Assembly (NCBI GenBank): GCA_015350385.1
Contig: WNKI01000002.1
Coordinates: 2,896,643-2,960,642, forward strand
Direction: 5' to 3'
DNA: 64,000 bases
From: Aculops lycopersici
Lineage: Eukaryota; Arthropoda; Arachnida; Trombidiformes; Eriophyidae
In this document: piece by piece, positions 1-11,973 of the stretch
Layout: the number at the start of each line of letters is the position of its first letter
Position numbering within the stretch: position 1 is the stretch's first letter
Position numbers and translations under genes: made by a program
Notes under the pieces: generated by a model
Databases searched by the model: none
What the model saw: only the letters and a program-made list of their open reading frames with translations
What the model was told of the DNA's origin: nothing

Positions 1-929
1 TCGACTTTACCAGAGTTGCGTAATCGATTCTCGATTTTGGCGACGACAACTTTGCACTGCAGATTAGCATAGCGACGAGGACCCCTCGTTTCGCCTGTCG
101 CTCGGCTGCCTGTCAATCTGGTCGGTTAGTCACTACCCGGCAACCGATTGGATTCCTCGCGCGACTCGCGATCTAGCGACTTGGGTGGAATCATATGCAT
201 CGTGTACGTTGCAGTGGTGACGCAATGAATAAATTGAAGCCACTTGATTGTGTCTTTGGTGCTCTCTTGTTGGACTAACCCAGTTGGCTCATGGTTATCG
301 TAGCAGTCGATCACTGGAGTCAATTGGCGGAGTGACTGAGAAGACTTGGGGCTCTAAGCGGCTCCAGCGGCACAGTGGTTGGCTCGAAGACGGTGGGCCG
401 GGAAAATTCTAACTCGCTCTCTCATATTGCGAGTGGCGATCACATCACAGTCGCGGGCTTTCACCAGACTAAGCAACGGCGGGCAGGCAGCCAGTCGTCG
501 ATCGCAACGAGAATCAACTAACCAACTGGGCGACCAACAGTGTGACCTGAAGCCTGTTTACGTCACTCGACTTGGACTCCCTCGAGCGCAAACACGACGA
601 TGGCGACGGCGACCATCGAGTCGAGTGGCAACCAAGCTGCAGCCGCAGCCGCCACCAACACCAACTTCCTCCTTCGACCCAAAGTTCCCAGCGGCCGCCG
701 ACTGCGCGTGCCAATCGAGCGGCGAGTTTTCGTGTATCATACTTATTGCGCAGCAACAACGGCAGCGGCACCAGTTACAACCACCGACTCGACTGTGTGA
801 TTTTTGCCATTCGCGTTCCAACTTCCGGTCGCGCGCCAAATCTCGAGGCAACGAGGCGAGTTGCCGATGCCAAATATGAAGTGTAACTACTGCAGAGTCT
901 ATGGCTCATCTTTTTCCTTCTCGTTCACG

Positions 930-948
930 CAGCAGCAGCAGCAGCAGC

Positions 949-998
<50 letters not shown>
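930..998. repeat. (CAG)n(CAA)n trinucleotide repeat
   Basis: A pure run of CAG units followed by CAA units. It produces a poly-Q frame on one strand and a poly-C frame on the other, but neither frame has any other coding character, so I treat it as a microsatellite. Confidence 0.85.
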
Positions 999-1656
999 AT
1001 GCTACTACTAGTAGTAAATCGCACCACTTGAGTCACGATGAGAGTTGGACAGTGAGCAGTGGATTTTTCGTAGCAAAAGTAGAGGCCTTCGAACAAAGTT
1101 GCTCGTTATATAATCTCGGTGATCCGCTCATACTTTGCATACTTTCGCCACTTGAGAGTATACTTTAGATCCACTCGTCTTCGTTCGTTTCGTCATCTCT
1201 TGATCGTCGTCGTCGTCGTCGTTGTGGTTTTATTCGTTGGTTGAATTTAATTCTATCGGCTTGCTTATAATTACTTGCCGCTCGATGATATCATTAACTC
1301 GGTGGTTGTGGTGGCTGCCGTAGGGACGGTGACGGCAGCCAATATGCGCCAATATGCTCACTGGCCGGGCGCCATCATTAGGCCGACGATTTGCGTGGTA
1401 GTTATTCCCGCAAACCGCAGAAACTGGAGCTGGGAGCTAGCACGCGCCTCGAAGGCAACCCCATCGAGCAAGCAGCCGATGATTTATTGATCGTCCGGCC
1501 GGTGGACTGGATTGGAGTGAAGTGGTTTGCGCCGCAGTTCAGTCCACTAGAGCAAAGCACTGGACTCAAGGCAAAGCAAATTTGTTATCTACTGCCTGCC
1601 GCTTGCTTATTAAATATTGTCAAATTAATCAACTCAGACCAACTCTCTCTCTCTCT

Positions 1657-2084
1657 NNNNNNNNNNNNNNNNNNNNNNNNNNNNNNNNNNNNNNNNNNNN
1701 NNNNNNNNNNNNNNNNNNNNNNNNNNNNNNNNNNNNNNNNNNNNNNNNNNNNNNNNNNNNNNNNNNNNNNNNNNNNNNNNNNNNNNNNNNNNNNNNNNNN
1801 NNNNNNNNNNNNNNNNNNNNNNNNNNNNNNNNNNNNNNNNNNNNNNNNNNNNNNNNNNNNNNNNNNNNNNNNNNNNNNNNNNNNNNNNNNNNNNNNNNNN
1901 NNNNNNNNNNNNNNNNNNNNNNNNNNNNNNNNNNNNNNNNNNNNNNNNNNNNNNNNNNNNNNNNNNNNNNNNNNNNNNNNNNNNNNNNNNNNNNNNNNNN
2001 NNNNNNNNNNNNNNNNNNNNNNNNNNNNNNNNNNNNNNNNNNNNNNNNNNNNNNNNNNNNNNNNNNNNNNNNNNNNNNNNNNNN
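1657..2084. other. Assembly gap (428 N)
   Basis: A run of N flanked on both sides by CT dinucleotide repeats (CTCTCTCT before, GCTCTCTCGCTCTCTCCCTCTC after). The gap most likely marks an unresolved CT/GA microsatellite. Confidence 0.98.
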
Positions 2085-2929
2085 GCTCTCTCGCTCTCTC
2101 CCTCTCTCCAACTAAACCAAACTGTCTGACTCACGAACTTCGCGATCGATTGGCGTTGGCAATGGCTGCGGCGGCGTTGACCAGAGTTGATGTAGCTGCA
2201 TCATCAGTTTCTCTTTCTCAGCTTCACACTCTCGACCTCATTGGAATGTTTGCTCTCCACCATCACTGCAAGTTAAGCTTGTACTTCACTCTTAAACCCA
2301 CGATGACGACGATTACGACGAGCCTTTAAATTCGAAAATTTCAGGCCTGGAGGTTTCCAAGTCCTTAAGTCGGTTTACTCATTACAGTTTATTAACAACT
2401 AAACCAATCCAAACCAGACCAGAAAGGAACAGGTTAATTGGATTTAAGGCGAAGATTGATCTGAATTGCGTGCGAATTGAACACAATCACGCGACCAGTT
2501 GCACAATGACCAAAGTTCAGGGTTTAAAACTAACCGCTCAGGTAAGGCGACGACGATGACGATGGCAACGTTAACGATTGATCCTCACCAATTTGTGTTG
2601 TGTGACCAGGTAACTGGCGCACCTAACCTCAACTCTAGCTTGGACTTCGACAGTGGAGTTTAAGTTTAAACTCACACCTTAACTAAGCGCCCAACAGTGA
2701 GAGGTGACCACCAAACGAGAGACGCAAACAATTAGCGCCCATGTCGCTGGCTACTGGATTGCGTGTCATTGGAGCAACTAGGGGTGGCTTTTGAGTTGTG
2801 AAAATACTTTTAAAAAAGTGGAAAAAGTATATTATACCTGCAAGCGTCATCAATGCAAAAAAGAATAACACTGTAATCTCGCACAACACTCGCTGGATGG
2901 TCAGTTTTTCGAAGTGACCATCATATGAC

Positions 2930-2945
2930 CAGCGGCCGGCCGCTG
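2930..2945. repeat. 16-bp perfect GC-rich palindrome
   Basis: CAGCGGCCGGCCGCTG is its own reverse complement. An 8-bp inverted repeat (GATGGTCA/TGACCATC, 11-nt spacer) lies just upstream, near 2896-2922. No function can be assigned. Confidence 0.8.
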
Positions 2946-5900
2946 AGCGATTACGTAATTGCGTGCTAATAGTCTCGCTCCAACTTTACCTGGCTGACTT
3001 CTTGGCAAAGGTAAACTGCGAGGCCAGTTGCCGCGATGTCATATCTAAGGCCAAACAAGGCAATCTTTTTCTATCGACGCTACAATTTCTTCCACCAAGA
3101 AGAAGACGACGACGCCCCAGCGACTCGTCTCTGCTCAATCTCTCACCCACTAAGTTATACAAAATAAAACTAAGCCAGTCCATCGGTCGGAGCGCAAGAG
3201 AGAATCAGGAATAAGTTGCACCTGTCCACGCCCACCTTTCTATCGAAGTGGGCGGGCAGGCTCATGTGGTCGACGTTGTATATGTGCTCAGAGTGCCAGG
3301 AATGGTGACAAGCCGACAAAATTGCCCCGTGGAATGGAAGTGCAAGTCCAAATCGATTTCTGCTTCCCATTTCCTCGGCCTCAAAGTGAGCAGCTACCAT
3401 TTCCACCGCCACAACCACTGAGCGATCGCTGCCATCATTAGCCGCTAATATGATGATGATTATTGTTATTGCTTTGCTTATTTCACCGCTTACCATTGTA
3501 CTTGCAACTTGCGGCTGGCTGGCCGTCTACCGGTAGCCATCTAACACGCGCCCATTACGTAACGCAATCTCATCTCTCTCATTCGCTGCGCTTGCAATAC
3601 TCTACGGTAGAGAGAAAGTACAACTCTAGCTCTTGAGCTCCTCTCGTTTCAAGGGATTCCAAGTTTACAAGCATGGAAATAATAAGGTAAATTCTAATTG
3701 CCACAGCGAAGAGAGTCGAGAGTTTCATGCGAGACTCAGCAACGGAGAGGAAAAGAGCTTGCACTTGAGTGAGTTTTTTCCTCTTCACGAGCTCAAACAT
3801 TCAGAGGCAGGTGAGCCTCAAAAAGTCTTTGCCTTTCAAAGGCAAAGCTAATGATAAATATATCGCATGTAATAACCATCAAAATTTTGCTCATTTCACT
3901 TGTTTACTCTTCTCCCTCTCTCTTTCTGCAGTCACTAAGCGAGTTGCTTGGCACAAAAAAGTAGGCGTGGCTCTTCGACTGAACCAGGCGAGAGTTGATT
4001 ATATCGCCTGCTAGTCATCGCCATCAAAACTAACGGTGGTCCCTGCGAATGTTGAATGGAGTCACCTATATGCGAATGGCAGCCAGCCGGCCTCGAATAC
4101 CAAATGCTAGCGACTAGTCAGTCAGCCTTTTGGTTGCTCGTCACATAGTCCGCGGCGCAAGCTGACGAACACGACGAGAGTTTGGCTAGCTCGCTACGGT
4201 AAGTGAGTCTATTTGACTTACCGTCCGAGTCCAAGTCTCGGGCTCGGGCTCGGGCTCGGACCAAACTGACGCCGCCGGCTGACAGGCGAGCGACGTCCGA
4301 GCATCACGGCGGCTGCCGGTTGACTGACTGGTCAGTGGGGTGGCACTAGGAGTCGCATGGAAACATTTCGAATGTACGACACCGGCAGCCCGAGCAACTA
4401 GCTGCCGGGCAAAGTGGCAAGCGAGCGAGCGCGCAACTGGACAGCTGACTCTTCGCTGGCCGGAAGTCATCAAGAGTCGAGCGCCGCCGATGAGAGTGGA
4501 GGAGAGGAAGTGGCCAAGTGGCAGCCAGCAGGCAACAGAGCAACTTGAGTCAACAGCAAGCAGGCAAATCTAACACAATCCAACGACGCCGACAACTTTG
4601 ATCCAGTTTGAAGCTAAACTAAACTCGCTAGAGGAACGACAATTGAAATCAACTCTCGGGTCGCGCCGGCAAAAGTCAGCTTGATTGGCGTTTGCACGTG
4701 CAACTCTCGTGCTCTCCCTCTCTCTGGGTCCTCGGTTTCCCGATGGAAAGGAGAGTTTAGTCCATTGGGACAACAAACATGGCGTTGCTCATATGTGTGT
4801 TGCGCAATGCGCTCTCTGATCGCCAACTTGTATGAGCCATGAGTTGAGTTTTAGTTCGACACTTTGACTTTGTCGCGAACAGCGAGAGTTCAAGAGTGGG
4901 ATTTGAATCTAACTTACTTTGCGCCTTTGATTTATCCCATTTAACTGATTGGTAACTGGCGACTTTCAATCCCTCAGTCACTGGCTTCAGAGTGCCCCGA
5001 CTCAATCGCTCAGTGAAGTAGCGGCACAGACAGCAAGTTACGTGGCTGGCATTCAAATGGGCGACAATTTTTCCACGTTTTTCAAGTGGCACAATTTGCT
5101 TTCGGTCGGCCCGACTTATTGAACGACATAACTCACACACTAACTTGTGAGCTTCCATTGGCTCTCTTCACATTTACAACCAACCACTAGCAAGAGTGTG
5201 ATGACAACCAAACAACTCGCCGAGTTTTCCCCCCTTTTCGCCTACTAAAACTGGAATCCGTATTTTTCCGACTTGAGGTTGGAAGATTGATATTGTCTTG
5301 TCCGTCGAATTGAGCATCGTTTCGGAAGAAAGAAGGACTAAACTCTCGAAAGAATTTGTCGTAGTTGCTGGCTCAACTCGAATCGTCACTCAAATCTAAA
5401 AGCAAAGGCAGGTAGTCAGCCAACTGGCAACATATCGACGAGCGGAAGTGAGCTGGTGGCCAGCAACGAGAGACAGGCGCCTAGTGACTGGTGCGCTTTT
5501 GCGTTGCGCGCCCGCGGATTTATTGGATTCGTGTCACCCAATGGACGACCACGACGACATGACGTCGAGTGGATTTGCAGCGACAGCAATGGCAACAGCA
5601 GCTCGTTTGTCTGTGTAAATTTGTTTCTATGCTAGTTTCAGCTAGCAACTGGCAGCGAGAGCCAAATCAAGCGACGATTACACACAATGAAGTCGATCGG
5701 TTGCGGTATTAACTCTCATGTCGGCGCCTCGAGTCCATGTTCCAGCTTTCGGCAGTCTGGTTGCGGTTTTTGAGAGCATTACACCACCAATCCGCGAGTC
5801 AAGATTAATATTAGTGCGTAACTTGGCCACGAATCGTCACTTCATTGGCGCCTCAATTTGCCGCAACAAGACAGGCGACTGGTGGGCTCGCGACCAGAGC

Positions 5901-6661
5901 AGTGCACCGGCGGCAACCAAGAGGAGAGACCATAACGAGGAGAACGTAGCTGCTTCTAAGCGAGAGGCAGTCGGTGGTTGGGTTTGCACAGAAATTAATA
6001 ATTCCTCGTTGCTCGTGTTTCTTGTACTGAAACCGAGGACCTAGCGACAAACGAGCACGAGGAGTGGAAATTTTTCACGCAGTCAAGAGGGAGAAAGAGA
6101 AAGTAGATAGTAGATAGTAGAGAGGAAAACTATCGGATAGTTCCTTGTACTTCCGCTCCAATTTGCATGCATTCGAATGGGCGAGTGATTTTTGTGCGCC
6201 AGCGCATTACGTAACTCGTACCTCAAGTGACTCGCTTGCTCCGGTTTCTATTGCTGCTACTGCTGTTCCTGTTGGCGTCGCGCCCACAAGTTGAGTTGTG
6301 TTCCGCGACAGTCGAGCGGAGAGACAATTTGCGTCGTCGTGGTCGTCGTCGAAGTTTGCGATGATGATGACAGCGACAACCGCAAATGACGATCGCAACT
6401 TGTGCCGCCAGCCAGCCAAAGGCGGCCAAAACGGGGAAGAGAGTTACGAGCTTTGCGTTGAGGGGTAATGTTGGCAGGATCTAAGGCCCAGTTGCGCAAC
6501 GAGAGACAATTTGTTTGCCGCTCCCTTCCCTTTGGTTTTGGTATCTGTCTCATCCTCTCATTTGATCTCGCAGATTTGGGTGCATTTTTCCTCTCTCGTT
6601 GCTTGGTCTCGCTCGTTGGCGGCGCAACTTTTTGGCGGGGCCGCGACTTTTTCTGCTGCTG

Positions 6662-6690
6662 GTCGTCGTCGTCGTCGTCGTCGTCGTCGT
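6662..6690. repeat. (GTC)n microsatellite
   Basis: A pure run of GTC/CGT units. It yields an S-, R- or T-rich frame, depending on strand and phase, with no other coding evidence. Confidence 0.85.
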
Positions 6691-7580
6691 GATTGCTGAG
6701 GCCAATTGAATATTGGGCCGTAGAAAAAGAGAACTAGAAGCAGAAACTCCGACTCGAGAGACGGAAGCCAGTGAAGCCATGCAAGCGCCCAGCTAGCAGC
6801 AGCAGCCACCGCCGCCACTACCACTGCCAGTCGAGTCGGGCAAACTCCCGACGAGCTGCGGGAAGCCATCACTTGCAGCAGCAGCAGCCAAGTGGCAGAT
6901 CCACTGGCAGTGGCACAAAGCAGACCACCGAGTTTGCTGGCCAACCAACTCGCTAGCCGAGTTATTGGCGTCATCAGGCTGCCAGTCGGTGGTGGTTGTT
7001 TTCATCGCAGTGGTCGTGGCCGCCGCCGCCAACTGTTCCCATCAGCAGGCGGCAATTTATCAAGACCACGATAGCTTTTGCTCGCCCTTCGCCGAGTCGG
7101 CCGAAAGTTTTTCGTTTGTTTGGTGCGCGAGCGAGACAGTAGAGTTTAACGGCTAGATAGATAGCTAGATGGTTAGCTGGCTCAAGCGAGCGACGACTCT
7201 CCTTCCGGCCTATAGATTCAAGCACGAAACTTGGAACGTCGTCTAGTGAGACTTGAGGTCGAGGCAAGGTTGCGCTTTAGAGTAGTTCGGTGCGCACAGT
7301 CGGTGGTTGGAGTTGAGGCAATTGTTTCACTCTTTCCATTCCTTTCGGCCAACTCGACGAGCCAGCTACTCGATTCCCGGTCCCCTGGACTCAACGAGTT
7401 GATTAGCTCTCATATCATTCCATTTGCGAGTTGGAGTTAATTTTCAAGCTGTGCCGAGATAATGAGCCGCAAGTATCGTAGTGCTGCTTCTTGGCGGCCA
7501 ACTCTATTAGTTTGCCGGCAGAACCGCGCGTGGCGCTCCAGTCGCCCGCTCGGTTGGTCCACCGATCGGTCGGTTCCTCA

Positions 7581-7618
7581 GTCGGTCGGTCGGTCGGTCG
7601 GTCGGTCGGTCGGTCGGT
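7581..7618. repeat. (GTCG)n tetranucleotide repeat
   Basis: About nine to ten tandem copies of a GTCG/CGGT unit, with a shorter interrupted run just upstream (GATCGGTCGG). Confidence 0.85.
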
Positions 7619-7631
7619 TGGTTGATAGAGA

Positions 7632-7661
7632 AGTGAGCAGTAAGTATTTTGACTGCTCACT
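7632..7661. repeat. Perfect 10-bp inverted repeat, 10-nt spacer
   Basis: Arms AGTGAGCAGT (7632-7641) and ACTGCTCACT (7652-7661) are exact reverse complements and could form a short hairpin. Confidence 0.75.
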
Positions 7662-8193
7662 GCGGCGCGACAGGCAAGCGAGCCAATAAAATGATCAATT
7701 GAGTTGCCGGTCAATCGGATGAGTCAAGTGAGCGACTGACTGGCGATTCGAGATTGGAGATGAGAAAAAAGGAAGTGTCCTCTTGCTCGCTCTTCAGCCT
7801 ATCAGCTCAGCTGATGAGAACCAGAAGCCGCCAGTCGAGCGCCGCGAGTAGAAGGAAGCTCACTCTTGGCGCCGAAATGATTGATTCGCAACTGATTGGC
7901 TGCGATTGCGCAACAATATCTATGGTTCGCGGTTGTTATGGACAATTTCTTGGCTCGATGTTGGCGATAAGTGAACTGAGTACATCAAGAAAAAGAAGGG
8001 AAAAAACTTTCCTCATCTACTTGCCGACTGGCCCACGGTGGCGCTCGTCGCCAGCGGAAGTGGCGACAGCAGCCGCACCTCAGTCTCATCTCGTGTGCCA
8101 GCTACTATTATTGCGAACCATCAGCTGACAACAACAACAACAACAAGGACGACGACGATGAAGACGCTGTCGACGCTCCGAGTCGGAGTCGCA

Positions 8194-8220
8194 CCGGTAG
8201 TTGCTCATGGCAACTACCGG
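8194..8220. repeat. Perfect 11-bp hairpin with 5-nt loop
   Basis: Arms CCGGTAGTTGC (8194-8204) and GCAACTACCGG (8210-8220) are exact reverse complements around the loop TCATG. It lies in non-coding DNA. Confidence 0.8.
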
Positions 8221-11200
8221 GGTAAAGGGAGCCACCAACTAAACTAACGAGATGGAGCGAGGGAGAGAAGAGTGTGAAGGTGACAGTGATAGAGTGTTGA
8301 TAAAAAAACATACACTCGCCGGGTTCAGTTAACCAAAAGCGATCCTCCGATCAGCAACCACCAACCAGACAACTCTGCGTAAAATCGCAGCTTTATTTAT
8401 CATCATTGGCTGGCTGACTCCGCCAGCACCGGCACTTCCACCGAGCGGCCAACATGGAGAAAAAGCTAGATGGATAGACTGAGAGACATACCGACTGACA
8501 GGCGAGTCAAATGTCGCTGGTCGCGTGCGGCCAATTGTTGGCTCCCCTCTCTCCGTCGGTTCACACTGATGGCGTAATAGCGACAACCGATCGACCGACT
8601 GGCTGGCAGGTTATGTCTTCATTATCTTGCTCCAGTCTCTCGGTCGTTGCTTTAATCTCTCCTCTGGCCCACCGCTAGCCTTTGCCCTTCCACCCCGGAC
8701 TTATCTCGCGCCGATCATCTCGCATCAATCTAGCCGCCGGCTTGTTGGGCGCTAGCGCTGGTGCTAGTGTTGGTGCTGGAGTCAGGCAAGCCATCGGCCG
8801 CCAGGTTAGCTGGTCGATGAATCGCCAACTCGGCGCCCTATCAAGCGAGCGAGCGAGTTCAGCCCGAGCGCCTATAGCAGCAACCACCTTGCAGGTCACT
8901 AGGTGCCCGAGCGACTCCCAGTGGGCCGCTCAATCTTTGTCAGTCAGTCAGGCAGTTGGTTGGTTGGTCGTTGGGTGAGTTGCTCGGCGAGTTGGCAAGT
9001 CGCAACATGGACCCAGTCAGCTGTGCTGTCGCTGGCTTCACCTGGCCGAGCTAGCGTTTGAGACGCCTGCTCAGTTCACGTGCGAGCTAGAGGTTGCGTC
9101 ATCTCTGCGCTCGCTGCCATTGCACCAAGACTCCCCTAAACGTCGACACCAACGAACGCTGATCAATCAATTGTGCGCCAAGAAGCTCGAAGCTTGAGGG
9201 AAAAAAGCTTGACTCACTTCGCTCATCGTTGTTAAGGCCACCGCCGCCAAGTAACCTTACGCAACTTTCACTTCCGCCCTTCGGTCAGCTAGAATGAAGT
9301 CAAGCGAGCGAGCGAGTGGCATCTCCTTTCGCACGCCGCCAACGCCACCACCACCGACTCGAGGCACAGGCGTCTCAAAGAACATGGGGAGAACCAAGCG
9401 GCAACGGCGGCAGCCAGATTTAAGTGACTGCAAGTGACACTAATGAGCAGCGACGGACTTCCGGCGCGCGATCATCAGCCAAGTCGGTGGCTGCTGAGGC
9501 CGATGGTCTCAGTACATTAAACTTGATCGTTTGACCGGCGCCATCATCATGATCATCACCACCAGTGGCAGCGTTGAAGCTCGGGCTTGCAACGCTGGCG
9601 CGCCAGCCATAGTTGTCGATCCTGTGACCCCCACGCGACCGCAACTGATTTTAATGAACACCAGAGAGAAAGGGGCGCCACATAACGATGTGGCTGGCGG
9701 GATAAATTTCAAATTTAGCCTCAACAACATCAACCACCACCAAAGCGACGACGTCGGCCATCGAGAAACCGCAAGCTCAATGGCTCGTCGTGGTCGGCGG
9801 CGTCGGCGTGTACGTCCGCGAACTGGGGAGCAAGTGAAACTTGCTGGTGGTAGTGACGGTGCAATAGTAGCAACAAATTGACTCAATTTTGGCGGCTAAT
9901 GATCTCGACTGCCTCAAGTTAACTGTTGTGTTTCAACAGCCTCCCGGTGTCTATATCGAGCAACTCAGTCAGCTGCAAGTGACTTGCCATCATTTACTTT
10001 CACGCCAGCGAGTCAATTGGAAGGCGCGTTTGTTTTACTCCAATTTCCCGCAGAAGCTATAGCTTGTCGCTCGATTCCGGAGTTCGAGGTTGCGGTTTCT
10101 GGTTTAATGCAGAATGGGGTCGCTCTTAAAATTTCAAGAAATCGAAACCGCAAAGGCGCCAAGTTGGCTGAGACTAAAGCTAATAGATAGATTAATAGAT
10201 AATCGGTGAGCAAGTTAGAGGAACTGGCGCGTTCGTTTAAGTTTGAGTTTCTAGATTTTTGCGCTTGATAGGCTGGCTCGAGTTTTGGTCGCTCGGGCGC
10301 TTGGAGTCTGAGCAGCAAGTCACTTGGTTGCGTAATGGACTTTTCGTTTCAAAGTTTGCATTGCTTTGCTTTGCTTTCTCACACTCTTACTGTGCTCTAC
10401 ATTGGTGCTCTCACTCATACATCAGCGCAGGCAAAGAGGCAAGCAAACCGCAGTCAAGTTTGCGGTGCCCGACCAACTATCGGCCGGTCGGGTAATTTTT
10501 AAAGTTCACACAACTAAGTGAACCCTTCGGATTGGAACGCAGAGAGAGAGAGGGAGCCAACAAATCGACGATGTCGCGAGTCGTGGAAGCAAGCTAAAAC
10601 TACAACCACAACGACGACTGCAACTCTCGATTGAGTATCTTGCTCAGTGGATCACCGACTACAGGGGCCAAAAGGCAACAGCCGAGTCTCCAGATAGATA
10701 AGATCTCAAGCTCAGTGGCGCCCTACTAGCGGCTCGATGGTTGACTGGGTCGCTAGGCGACTAGTTGGCGCCATGAGCTTAGACTAGCAGCGTCGTTGGC
10801 CAGCGAGTGAGTGTTGCCTGTTTGTGACAAGACCGGAAGTGCGCGAAAATTTATTGTTTCTGCACGCGTTTCGTTCGCTCGGCAGTTCATCGTTTTTTGC
10901 CCTTCATCTTGACTCTCATCTCTGAGTTTAGACTCGAATTCAAGAGCTAAACTCAGTTTGCTGCATCATCTTGGCTATCCAATGGAAATTCTAACCCTAA
11001 CTAGTCTGACACGCCTGTGAGTTCAATTCCATCGATCAGCTGGACAGCAGGTGGCCACCATTTTCCCATGTAACGCCAGGTTAATTGACTCAATTCTCAG
11101 GTGAAAAGCGATCGCTGGCTCGCTTCGAGGCGGCACTCACCTGTGAGCCAGGTGGCGCTCGCGTCGCTTTGTCATCACACAAAACTCAATGGATTCCTCT

Positions 11201-11941
11201 TCCTCTCGCCAAAAAATCCATTTCAGAAGCGAGGCAAGAGATCAACTTGAGTCCTCTGAAAAATTTTCAACACTTCCTCGGCCAGCACAGAAGCCAAAAG
11301 GCCGCGCAGACTGAGCTTAAAACAAGAGGCAAACTTTGGGTAGAAGTCGGAGTAGCATTGGAAGTTGATGGTAGATAGTGGAAAGGGAGGTAATACACAA
11401 GCTGGCCGATTGCATTGCACACTCAATTTGCGTTCCTTAGAGTGAAGTGCGCATCTCGAGCATGCGCAAAGCCACAGTCCCCATTGGCAACCACCGACTC
11501 AAGTTCAACTAAAAACTACCACTTCCACCGTGGCCAGTGGCAAACGATTCGACTACGCTGTCTGCCGTGGCTGCTCATTCCTCGCGCTAATCTTCTCGCT
11601 TTGCGGCCAATTTTCTTCAATTCATTCCATTCCATTCAATCCATTGAGCGCGTTAGCCATTTGTTTTTCAGAATCAATTAACACGCCGGCTAAGATTGAG
11701 ACTCAGAGAGGACTTCACACTAACCATAAACACAAGACAAGACAAGGTTTTGTTGTTACAGTTTCACTTCTGAGATCAAACTCCGAAGACAAAAAGATTG
11801 AGGTTCATTCAAACAAATGAATGGGCAGTGGACAAACAAACAAAAAGTTACCTGAAGATTTTGCTGAAAGAAGAAGAAGAAAAAAGAATTAGAGCAAGAA
11901 TCGCATCAAACTAAGCAATTGAATACCTAGTGGCATATTAA

Positions 11942-11973
11942 ATGCAAAGATGAGCAGCGAGAACAAGTTATGA
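11942..11973 (+). promoter_or_regulatory. Two-step uORF relay immediately before the SoxB start
   Basis: A three-codon uORF (ATG 11942-11944, stop TGA 11951-11953) ends on an ATGA that begins a second uORF (ATG 11950-11952, seven codons, stop TGA 11971-11973). That uORF ends on a second ATGA whose ATG (11970-11972) is the SoxB start. Both joints overlap by four bases. On known translation mechanisms this layout would favour termination-reinitiation or leaky scanning and could dampen SoxB output. The coordinates are read directly from the sequence; the regulatory effect is inference and assumes this stretch is in the mature 5' UTR. Confidence 0.6.

Larger units (their letters stand above)
1..11930. 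other. 5' flank of the SoxB gene, no convincing coding gene
   Basis: About 12 kb in which open frames exist on both strands but none has recognisable domains. Stop codons are scarce because the DNA is rich in words such as GAGCGAGCGAG, CAACTCG and GTTGGCTGG, so long frames arise by chance. It holds microsatellites, an assembly gap and short perfect inverted repeats listed separately. A good 3' splice site (TTGTTTTTCAG, ending at 11671) lies about 300 bp before the SoxB start, so the stretch 11672-11969 may be the last 5' UTR exon of SoxB; that is inference. The rest is probably regulatory or untranslated sequence of SoxB, but nothing in the sequence proves it. Confidence 0.5.

Noticed and set aside
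379..879. 166-codon plus-strand frame near the window start
   Set aside because: Overlapping frames are open in several phases on both strands, the product is arginine/serine/glutamine-rich with no domain, and it fits stop-poor GC-rich DNA.
804..1031. Poly-Q protein frame
   Set aside because: The Q run is just the CAG/CAA microsatellite; its flanks have no coding character.
1391..2329. 312-codon frame
   Set aside because: Most of it is the N gap; the translated ends are unrelated microsatellite flanks.
7581..7618. CRISPR-like array
   Set aside because: It is a simple tetranucleotide repeat without spacers, in a eukaryotic genome.
11085..11378. 97-codon frame upstream of SoxB as a small gene
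   Set aside because: No domain; its start lies in stop-poor DNA and a minus-strand frame overlaps it. It contains no convincing splice or promoter context.
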